Source: JAWXBR01 sp046595995 (GTDB lineage Bacteria > Bacteroidota > Ignavibacteria > Kapaibacteriales > Kapaibacteriaceae). From it: 12,380 bases of DNA. Positions 6,661 through 12,380 of the stretch are shown piece after piece (within the stretch, counting starts at the first letter, position 1; the number at the start of each line of letters is the position of its first letter). Location: NCBI GenBank assembly GCA_046595995.1, contig JBKJNB010000041.1, positions 1 through 12,380 on the forward strand, given 5' to 3'. The notes under the pieces are model-generated. The model searched no databases. It was not told the origin of the DNA and saw only the letters and a list, made by a program, of their open reading frames with translations. The position numbers were made by a program, and so were the translations under genes.

Positions 6661-6665
6661 CGGCC

Positions 6666-7484
6666 ATGACTTCCAAGAATCGATACGCACTCATCCTTGG
6701 CGCCTCCAGTGGTTTTGGTCGCGCAACAGCTCTCGCGCTCGCACGCGAAGGGTATCACATCATTGGTGTACACTTCGATAGAGCCGCAGGTCTCAAACTC
6801 GTTGAAGAAATAACCGCCGAACTTTCCTCGATTGGTGTTCGGCATCACTTCTTTAACATGAATGCCGTCGATGCTGAACGTCGCGCCGACCTCATGCGAT
6901 CGATCAAGGAGGAATTCAGCAAACACGAGGGAGCAACAATCCGCCTTATGCTGCACTCGCTTGCCTTTGGCACACTTAAGCCATTCGTTGCACCAGAAGG
7001 CATTGATACCATTTCTCTGAAGAACCTTGAGATGACCCTCGATGTCATGGCTAATAGTCTTGTGTACTACACCCAAGATCTTATTCGTAATGAGCTAATG
7101 GGTCCGGGCGGACGCATCCTCGGACTTACAAGCGCCGGCTCAACGCGCGTGTTACCTTCTTATGGCGCTGTCTCCGCAGCTAAGGCTGCTATGGAGTCCT
7201 ATTGCCGTCAGCTCGCTCTGGAGCTGGCCCCTTACGGCATTACTGCAAATACGATACGCGCAGGCGTGACTTTTACACCCGCGCTAGCGAAAATTCCGAG
7301 CTATGCGGAGATCATGGACAACGCTCACATGCGGAATCCGTATCACAGGCTAACAACGCCCGACGACGTTGCAGACGTGATTCGCCTTCTTGTGCGTGAC
7401 GAAGCGCACTGGATAAACGGTGAGGTACTTGGTGTGGATGGAGGCGAAGACTCCGTCGACTTCACTGACTGGAAGAAGAGCTGA
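6666..7484 (+). CDS. Short-chain dehydrogenase, enoyl-ACP reductase (FabL/FabI)-like
   Basis: 272 aa Rossmann-fold SDR. The NAD(P)-binding loop is GASSGFG (12-18). The active site is Y166 with K173, that is Y-x6-K as in enoyl-ACP reductases rather than the usual Y-x3-K. LHSLAFG (96-102) resembles the HSxAF segment of FabI, and the stretch from S156 to Y166 resembles FabL, which also has Ser ten residues before the Tyr where FabI has its second Tyr. INGEVLGVDGG (250-260) is the usual SDR end. The likely reaction is NAD(P)H-dependent reduction of an enoyl-thioester in fatty acid synthesis, but another SDR activity cannot be excluded. ATG 6666 is chosen because it begins MTSKNRYALILGAS and follows the promoter element by five nt; upstream in-frame ATGs at 6534 and 6639 would lie inside the preceding gene or the promoter. 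Confidence 0.8.
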   Translation: MTSKNRYALILGASSGFGRATALALAREGYHIIGVHFDRAAGLKLVEEITAELSSIGVRHHFFNMNAVDAERRADLMRSIKEEFSKHEGATIRLMLHSLAFGTLKPFVAPEGIDTISLKNLEMTLDVMANSLVYYTQDLIRNELMGPGGRILGLTSAGSTRVLPSYGAVSAAKAAMESYCRQLALELAPYGITANTIRAGVTFTPALAKIPSYAEIMDNAHMRNPYHRLTTPDDVADVIRLLVRDEAHWINGEVLGVDGGEDSVDFTDWKKS

Positions 7485-7503
7485 CGATTCCGCGGTCAGA
7501 CTC

Positions 7504-7556
7504 CGGTCTAGGCTACAAATACTCTTACTCTACTGCGGTCTCGGCTACAAGTACTC
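7504..7556. repeat. 21-bp direct repeat spanning the cbs stop codon
   Basis: Copies at 7504-7524 and 7536-7556 match at 19 of 21 positions (cggtct-N-ggctacaa-N-tactc), 32 bp apart. The right copy includes the last codons and TAG stop of cbs on the minus strand; the left copy lies in the intergenic space and repeats the same GAG-TAY-TTG-TAG. The 60-bp convergent gap (7485-7544) otherwise shows no convincing terminator hairpin. Confidence 0.75.
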
Positions 7557-8906
7557 AAGCACGTCGTGACGTGTAATTACGCCTGATAGGCGCCCGAATT
7601 CAGATACGACAACCATCGGCACATTACGCAATAGCGCGATGCCCTTAGAGATGTCGTCATGAGCGTCTAGGATGGGTGCTGGGGCTTCCATGAACTCCTG
7701 CACCGTGCGCGAAAGAGCCTGACGGTTCTCAATTACGGCTGCCATAAGCTTGTTTTCTCGCGCCGTTCCAGCGAGATCGTCACCATCAATTACTGGCATA
7801 TCGCTAACGCCGTGCGACTGCATTAAGGAAAGGGCGTCCTGTACAGTGTCTTCCGACTTGACGTGTACAAGTGGTGGTACCGTACTGCGTGAGCGCTTCG
7901 CAGCGAGTACGTCGCGCAGCATGAAGCGGTCTTTATCGAGGAGATCGTTTTCCTTCAGCCATTCATCGCTGTGGTGTTTGGTTAGGTAACGCTCACCCGT
8001 GTCACAGATGGTAGCAACAACACACGCGTCAGCAGGCAGGAGTTTCGCAACACGAAGGGCGCACGAAACAATCATTCCCGACGAACCGCCGCAGAAGATT
8101 CCCTCTTCTCGTGCCAATGCACGTGCCGTCGCAAAAGCGTCTTTATCGGAAACGTTTATAATATCGTCGATAACGCTGAGATCGAGATTGCCGGGAATAC
8201 GCTCCTGACCCACACCTTCGATGAGGTAGGGCAGTGCTTCGACGAGACGACCTGTGTCTTTAAAGGTCTTGATTGAAGAACCGACCGGATCTGCACCAAT
8301 TACCTTGATGTTCGCGTTCTGCTTTTTCAGATATCGTCCTACGCCAGTAATCGTACCGCCAGTACCAATGCTTCCTATGAAGTGTGTGATGGTGCCATCG
8401 GTATCGCGCCAGATTTCAGGTCCGGTCGTAGCCTCATGAATATTCGGATTGGCCGGATTGTCATACTGGTTCAGCATGAACGCATTCGGCAGCTCCTCGC
8501 TCAGACGTTTTGCAGTGTTCCAGTAATACTCTGGCGATGACATCTTCGCAGCGCTCGAAACAATGAGTACGTCTGCGCCGAGTGCCTTAAGATACCGCAC
8601 GCGTTCTTGCGAGGCCTTGTCTGTCATTACAAACAAACAGTTGTAGCCTTTGAGACGCGATGCGAGAGCAAGACCAATGCCTGTATTGCCACTTGTGGGT
8701 TCGATAATCAGATCGCCGGGTTTGATAAGGCCGTCGCGCTCTGCAGCTTCCAGCATGGCTATGCCAATGCGATCTTTCACGCTGCCACCTGGATTGCGGC
8801 TCTCTAGCTTTACGTAGATAGGCGCGCTAATGCCGCGCGTTATCGCGTGCAAGCGCACTAGGGGTGTATTGCCAATTAGGGCAAGGATATTCTCGTGTAC
8901 ATTCAT
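7545..8906 (-). CDS. cbs: Cystathionine beta-synthase (PLP domain plus CBS-domain pair)
   Basis: 453 aa. Cystathionine beta-synthase condenses serine (or an activated serine) with homocysteine to cystathionine in transsulfuration, or makes cysteine or H2S in some bacteria. Residues 1-325 are a fold-type II PLP domain: IGNTPLVRL (11-19), the PLP lysine K44 in NPGGSVKDRIG, the substrate loop PTSGNTG (70-76) and the phosphate-binding GTGGTITG (181-188). The segment YLIEGVGQERIP (227-238) is typical of CBS rather than cysteine synthase. Residues about 328-453 hold two CBS repeats that normally bind adenosyl ligands and regulate the enzyme. There is no heme-binding N-terminal extension. ATG 8906 gives MNVHENILALIGNTPL, the normal N-terminus; an in-frame TTG six codons upstream is less likely. 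It is the last gene of the minus-strand cluster, about 40 nt after the ABC gene. Confidence 0.92.
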   Translation of the reverse strand: MNVHENILALIGNTPLVRLHAITRGISAPIYVKLESRNPGGSVKDRIGIAMLEAAERDGLIKPGDLIIEPTSGNTGIGLALASRLKGYNCLFVMTDKASQERVRYLKALGADVLIVSSAAKMSSPEYYWNTAKRLSEELPNAFMLNQYDNPANPNIHEATTGPEIWRDTDGTITHFIGSIGTGGTITGVGRYLKKQNANIKVIGADPVGSSIKTFKDTGRLVEALPYLIEGVGQERIPGNLDLSVIDDIINVSDKDAFATARALAREEGIFCGGSSGMIVSCALRVAKLLPADACVVATICDTGERYLTKHHSDEWLKENDLLDKDRFMLRDVLAAKRSRSTVPPLVHVKSEDTVQDALSLMQSHGVSDMPVIDGDDLAGTARENKLMAAVIENRQALSRTVQEFMEAPAPILDAHDDISKGIALLRNVPMVVVSEFGRLSGVITRHDVLEYL

Positions 8907-8957
8907 TAGGCAATCATCCGGCAATTAGGCAGCAAGCGAGTTGCGCTTAGGCAATTA
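8906..8957. repeat. TTAGGCA repeats upstream of cbs
   Basis: Three copies of TTAGGCA occur at 8906-8912, 8925-8931 and 8947-8953 (starts 19 and 22 bp apart), two of them extended to TTAGGCAAT. An overlapping GGCAATTA is found at 8920-8927 and 8950-8957. They fill the 40-bp gap between the ABC gene stop and the cbs start and touch both. They could be binding sites for a regulator of cbs, or chance; the sequence alone does not decide. Confidence 0.5.
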
Positions 8958-10719
8958 ATTCTTCGAGGAGTTGGCGTTCGAACATATCTGCATACACGCC
9001 TCTGCGTGCGAGAAGGTCATCGTGGTTACCCTCCTCGATTATGCGTCCGTCATCGAGCACGATGATATTATCGCAGTCCTTTACTGTAGAGATACGATGT
9101 GCAATCACAATCGAAGTGCGACCCTTCATCACGGCTTTGAGTCCGTCTAGAATTCGCGATTCGGTGTCGGTGTCTACCGCCGAAAGCGAGTCGTCAAGAA
9201 TCAGAATTGACGGACGTGCAAGGATGGCACGAGCTAACGCAGTGCGTTGCTTTTGTCCGCCAGACAACGTTATGCCGCGCTCTCCGACAACGGTGTCGTA
9301 TCCCATTGGTAATAGCTGGACATCGGGGTCGAGCTGAGCAACACGAGAGGCCTCGAGGACTTCTTCATCTGTTGCATCGTGGCGTCCGAAGCGAACATTC
9401 TCGCGAATGGTTTCACTAAAGAGAAACGATTCCTGTGGCACCACAGCGATACTGCCCCGAAGCACATCGAGTGGAAGATCGCGTACATCAACGCCATCAA
9501 CTTGCACGCTGCCTGCGGCAACGTCGTAGAGTCGAGGTATCAAGTTGACTATCGACGTTTTGCCGCTACCAACCTGTCCAACAATGCCGAGCGACGAACC
9601 TGCCGCAATCCGTAGGTTGATGTGTTCAAGCACCGCACGAGATCCGCCATACGTTAGCGTGACGTTCTCAAATGTGATATCGCCAGTAAGGGGGGGCGTC
9701 AGCACCGGTTGAACGTCATCAGCGTTGCGCACAACCGGAACGTGGTCGATGATGACGCCCAAGCGGCCCATAGACGCCGCGCCGCGCTGAATCATTCCGG
9801 TAACCCACCCTATGGCAGCAATTGGCCACAGCAATTGGTTGAGATAGATGAAGAACTGCGTGAGTTCGCCGACGGTAAGCGTGCCGCGCATCACAAACCA
9901 GCCACCAACACCGAGCACGATTAGGTACGTAAAGTTGAATAGCACCATCATCGAAGGCATCAGTAACGAGTTTACACGCGCCAAACGCATGTTGCGACCG
10001 TAGTAGTTACGATTCAGGTTGTCGAACGAATCGCTTTCGTGTTGTTGCCGTGAGTACGCACGTACCACACGCACTCCGGAGAACGTCTCTTGTGCATGTG
10101 TAGTAACGAGCTCATACTGTTCCTGAACCGAGCGGTAGTTCTCATGAATTTTCTTGCCTAGCCGATACGTAACGAGTGCGATGATCGGTACAGGAATGAT
10201 GATGGCAACGGTGAGCCATCCGTTCAACGTAATCATCCAGGTAAGCGCGAAGGCGAACGTTGTGATGGTGTTTGCGGTGTACATCACGGCTGGACCAATA
10301 AACTCGCGAACGGCGCCGATGTCATTAGTAAACAATGCTAATAACGATCCTGTCGAGCGATCGTGATAGAATTTCTGTGCTTGCTTCTGCAGAGCGTTTA
10401 CGTAGTCGTTACGTAAGTCTTCTTCGATACGACGCGACATGACGATGATTGTGCGACGTGTAGCAAACATGAAGAAGCCGCTGCCAATTGTCAGCGCAAG
10501 AATCTCTAGGAGCATGATTGTAACGTCGTCTGTCGAGATCGTCGGTAGCTTAAGCGCATCAATCACGCGTCCGATAATGCGCGGTATGCTTGTCGAGCAT
10601 AAGTTCGACGCCGTAATAAAGACGAGACCCCATACTACGAGGGTCTTGTACTTTTTCAAGTACGGAATTAGGCGGCGAAGTTCTCGCAGGGCGCCTTGAC
10701 GGGGCTTAGTCTCGGCCAT
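8947..10719 (-). CDS. ABC exporter half-transporter (MdlA/BmrC-like), TM domain fused to ATPase
   Basis: 590 aa, the normal length for a type IV ABC exporter half-subunit. Residues 1-320 hold six predicted TM segments (about 27-47, 70-88, 143-163, 167-186, 257-277, 285-305) with the coupling-helix region DRSTGSLLALFTND (120-133). The ATPase has Walker A GQVGSGKT (381-388), Q-loop Q429, signature LSGGQKQR (485-492), Walker B ILILDD (505-510) and switch H541. Position 510, normally the catalytic Glu, is Asp, and the following SLSAVD matches MdlA/BmrC/YheI-type subunits, which usually pair with a canonical subunit. No partner gene is in the window. Substrate is unknown (lipid or drug). The start ATG lies one nt after the fbaB TGA, so the two are translationally coupled. 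Confidence 0.9.
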   Translation of the reverse strand: MAETKPRQGALRELRRLIPYLKKYKTLVVWGLVFITASNLCSTSIPRIIGRVIDALKLPTISTDDVTIMLLEILALTIGSGFFMFATRRTIIVMSRRIEEDLRNDYVNALQKQAQKFYHDRSTGSLLALFTNDIGAVREFIGPAVMYTANTITTFAFALTWMITLNGWLTVAIIIPVPIIALVTYRLGKKIHENYRSVQEQYELVTTHAQETFSGVRVVRAYSRQQHESDSFDNLNRNYYGRNMRLARVNSLLMPSMMVLFNFTYLIVLGVGGWFVMRGTLTVGELTQFFIYLNQLLWPIAAIGWVTGMIQRGAASMGRLGVIIDHVPVVRNADDVQPVLTPPLTGDITFENVTLTYGGSRAVLEHINLRIAAGSSLGIVGQVGSGKTSIVNLIPRLYDVAAGSVQVDGVDVRDLPLDVLRGSIAVVPQESFLFSETIRENVRFGRHDATDEEVLEASRVAQLDPDVQLLPMGYDTVVGERGITLSGGQKQRTALARAILARPSILILDDSLSAVDTDTESRILDGLKAVMKGRTSIVIAHRISTVKDCDNIIVLDDGRIIEEGNHDDLLARRGVYADMFERQLLEELIA

Positions 10720-10720
10720 C

Positions 10721-11785
10721 TCAGGCCACCGTCACATCGTCACTTAGATACACGTCCTGAATTGCATTCAGGAGCCTCACACCTTCGTTCATCGGACGCT
10801 GAAATGCTTTGCGTCCGCTGATAAGTCCCATTCCACCGGCGCGTTTGTTGATCACAGCCGTAGTAATTGCTTCGTTGAAGTCGTTGTTGCCCGATGCACC
10901 ACCAGAGTTGATTAGCCCGATACGGCCCATGTAGCAGTTTGCCACCTGATAGCGTGTAAGGTCAATCGGATGATCGCTCGAGAGTTCTGAATACATGCGT
11001 GTGTCGAGCTTGCCGTAGCTCGAACCGCCCATGTTTAGCGCTGCAAAGCCGCCGTTGTTTTCGGGGAGCTTTTGCTTGATGATATCTGCGCCAAGCGTAA
11101 CGCCAAGGTGGTTAGCCTGACCAGTAAGATCGGCGGACACATGATAATCTTTGTCCGTCTTGAACGCAGCATTTCTCAGATAGCACCACAGAATCGTACA
11201 CATGCCAAGCTCGTGTGCTAGAGCAAACGCTTCACTCACTTCGACAATCTGACGTGAGCTCTCTTCTGAGCCGAAGTAAATCGTCGCACCCACTGCAACT
11301 GCACCCATGTCGTATGCCTGCTCCACCGTACCAAACATTATCTGGTCGTACGTATTGGGATAGGTGAGCAACTGATTGTGGTTGAGCTTTACGATGAACG
11401 GGATGCGATGTGCGTAGCGCCGTGCAACGATGCCGAGGACACCGAAGGTGGACGCGACGGCGTTGCAGCCCCCCTCCATTGCAAGCGTTACAATGTTTTC
11501 GGGGTCGAAATACACCGGGTTTTTAGCAAAACTTGCTCCGGCGCTGTGCTCAATGCCCTGATCGACGGGCAGAATCGATACGTAACCGGTGTTTGCAAGT
11601 CTGCCCGTAGAAAGCACGCGTTCGAGGTTAGCGAGTACGCGGTTGTTACGGTCGGACGGTGCGTACAGGCGCTGCACGGTGTCCCCCGAAGGCAGATGAA
11701 GCTGCTCTCGGGGAATCGTCGTGCATTGATGGTTTAGGAAGTAGTGGGCCTTATCGCCTAGCGATTCAACAATGCTGTCGATCAT
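10721..11785 (-). CDS. fbaB: Class I fructose-bisphosphate aldolase (FbaB/DhnA type)
   Basis: 354 aa, close to the 350 aa of E. coli FbaB, and similar along its whole length as far as I can recall that protein. It splits or forms fructose 1,6-bisphosphate through a Schiff base, without metal, in glycolysis and gluconeogenesis. Landmarks are ILPVDQGIEHSAGASF (71-86), IPFIVKLNHN (128-137), GATIYFGSEES (166-176), the Schiff-base lysine in GADIIKQKLPENNGG (232-246, probably K237), LINSGGASG (291-299) and NKRAGGMG (313-320). ATG 11785 is chosen because it gives the N-terminus expected for the family and has AGGG upstream; a further 32 in-frame codons upstream overlap the preceding gene and look non-coding. 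It is 13 nt after the T9SS-cargo gene stop and 1 nt before the ABC gene. Confidence 0.94.
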   Translation of the reverse strand: MIDSIVESLGDKAHYFLNHQCTTIPREQLHLPSGDTVQRLYAPSDRNNRVLANLERVLSTGRLANTGYVSILPVDQGIEHSAGASFAKNPVYFDPENIVTLAMEGGCNAVASTFGVLGIVARRYAHRIPFIVKLNHNQLLTYPNTYDQIMFGTVEQAYDMGAVAVGATIYFGSEESSRQIVEVSEAFALAHELGMCTILWCYLRNAAFKTDKDYHVSADLTGQANHLGVTLGADIIKQKLPENNGGFAALNMGGSSYGKLDTRMYSELSSDHPIDLTRYQVANCYMGRIGLINSGGASGNNDFNEAITTAVINKRAGGMGLISGRKAFQRPMNEGVRLLNAIQDVYLSDDVTVA

Positions 11786-11798
11786 TGATCCCTGCTTA

Positions 11799-12380
11799 TT
11801 AACGAATGACGTGCAGCGTCCGCGTTGCTGAGAACGGTCCGCTTTGCATGCGAAGATAATAGATGCCGCTGCCAAGATCATCGGTGTAGAGATCGAGCTC
11901 GTAGTCGGCGGACGGTACCGAGGCGGTGGTCAGTGTCCGGACAACAGAACCAACTTGATCGACGAGTTCAAACGTAGTAATCGACCCGTCGATGCCCGTG
12001 GAATATGGCACCACCGTTCGATCTGAAGCAGGATTCGGCATCGGAACGCCCATCGCGAACGGCGCGTTTCCTAAGCGAACCATTCGACTTGCGGAGTAAC
12101 ACACAAGCTTCATTTTAATGGAGCTAGCATCACCACTTGCAATGACACACGGCAGCGTAATAGCGGCAGTCATGGAGATAGGTACTGAAGCATCTGCTGT
12201 GAGGAACGCATCAAACACTGGCGTTACGAAAGCACCATTCACGAGTGTTGTCGATGGCAGCGTACGAGTTGCAGTTACTGTGACTTGTCCGGGGACTAAT
12301 GCATTGGGCGTAAACGTCCATCCAGCCTGGACTGGCGTCGTAAACGATTTGAAACGCAGGAATTCGGTTGGGTGAGTGAA
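11799..12380 (-). CDS. Secreted protein with T9SS type A C-terminal sorting domain (5' end outside window)
   Basis: The frame is open from the stop at 11799 to the right edge, so this is the C-terminal 193 residues of a longer protein. The last 80-90 residues have the T9SS type A sorting domain pattern: MGVPMPNPASDRTVVPYS (the PNP-x4 opening), a strand resembling FELVDQVGSVVRTL, a DLYTDDLGSGIYYLRM core (LxSGxYxLRM) and the short end TRTLHVIR. This domain targets cargo through the outer membrane by type IX secretion, after which it is cut off or the protein is lipid-anchored. The preceding residues are Thr/Val/Pro-rich beta-type sequence with one pair of cysteines, with no recognisable enzyme motif. 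An ATG or GTG inside the window is not needed as start because coding sequence continues upstream of it. Confidence 0.85.
   Translation of the reverse strand, partial: FTHPTEFLRFKSFTTPVQAGWTFTPNALVPGQVTVTATRTLPSTTLVNGAFVTPVFDAFLTADASVPISMTAAITLPCVIASGDASSIKMKLVCYSASRMVRLGNAPFAMGVPMPNPASDRTVVPYSTGIDGSITTFELVDQVGSVVRTLTTASVPSADYELDLYTDDLGSGIYYLRMQSGPFSATRTLHVIR

Noticed and set aside
6534..6665. Upstream ATGs giving a longer SDR protein
   Set aside because: The extra residues lie inside the CpcT-like gene in another frame and in the promoter; the Rossmann fold begins properly at ATG 6666.
7485..7544. Terminator hairpin in the convergent gap between the SDR gene and cbs
   Set aside because: Only a four-bp AGAC/GTCT stem is visible; this is too weak, and the direct repeat explains most of the structure.
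8907..8924. TTG start for cystathionine beta-synthase
   Set aside because: It adds only six residues (MPDDCL) not seen in the family, and the codon lies in the TTAGGCA repeat region; ATG 8906 fits better.
8906..8957. TTAGGC resembles a nematode telomere repeat
   Set aside because: Copies are spaced rather than tandem and the context is plainly bacterial.
11786..11881. N-terminal extension of 32 residues on the aldolase
   Set aside because: It overlaps the T9SS sorting-domain coding sequence, and the extension has no counterpart in FbaB; ATG 11785 gives the expected length.
1..12380. Mobile element, defence island, phage or CRISPR content
   Set aside because: No transposase, integrase, terminal inverted repeats, spacer-repeat array, toxin-antitoxin pair or restriction gene was found; all genes fit a compact chromosomal core.

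Overview
This 12.4 kb window looks like chromosomal core DNA from a member of the Bacteroidota/Ignavibacteriota-Kapabacteria side of the FCB group. That is an inference from four things seen together. A secreted protein ends in a type IX secretion (T9SS) type A sorting domain. There is a GWxTD-domain exported protein. Two genes carry the Bacteroidota promoter element TAnnTTTG. The C-terminal motif of MutL resembles the Bacteroidota form. No rRNA, tRNA, CRISPR array, transposase, integrase or phage gene was seen. The sequence is almost entirely coding, and the longest gap between genes is about 60 bp.

Layout. (1) 1-2507, plus strand: the 3' part of a sensor histidine kinase gene, then ruvX/yqgF, then an exported GWxTD protein, each joined to the next by an ATGA stop/start overlap. 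(2) 2544-4125, minus strand: a membrane GT2 glycosyltransferase of the carotenoid/hopanoid type, followed by a small two-TM protein with a four-cysteine tail; the two genes overlap by a few bases. (3) 4167-6628, plus strand: mutL overlapping (ATGA) an exported CpcT/CpeT-like protein. (4) 6666-7484, plus strand: a short-chain dehydrogenase with the Y-x6-K active site of enoyl-ACP reductases. (5) 7545-12380, minus strand, read from right to left: a T9SS cargo protein (5' end outside the window), class I fructose-bisphosphate aldolase (fbaB type), an ABC exporter half-subunit, and cystathionine beta-synthase. Gaps are 13, 1 and about 40 nt, so this is probably one transcript.

Function. The genes cover DNA repair (ruvX, mutL), central and sulfur metabolism (fbaB, cbs), lipid or envelope chemistry (GT2, SDR, ABC exporter) and exported or surface proteins (GWxTD, CpcT-like, T9SS cargo). 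I see no obvious new defence or mobile system. The points most worth checking are these: an identical TAACTTTG-N5-ATG arrangement in front of mutL and the SDR gene, implying near-leaderless mRNAs; a MutL whose endonuclease metal-site motifs are degenerate and whose linker is YGQ-rich; a bilin-lyase-family protein in an apparently non-phototrophic context; a G7 tract placed so that a -1 slip would fuse the kinase to RuvX; and several small in-frame tandem repeats.
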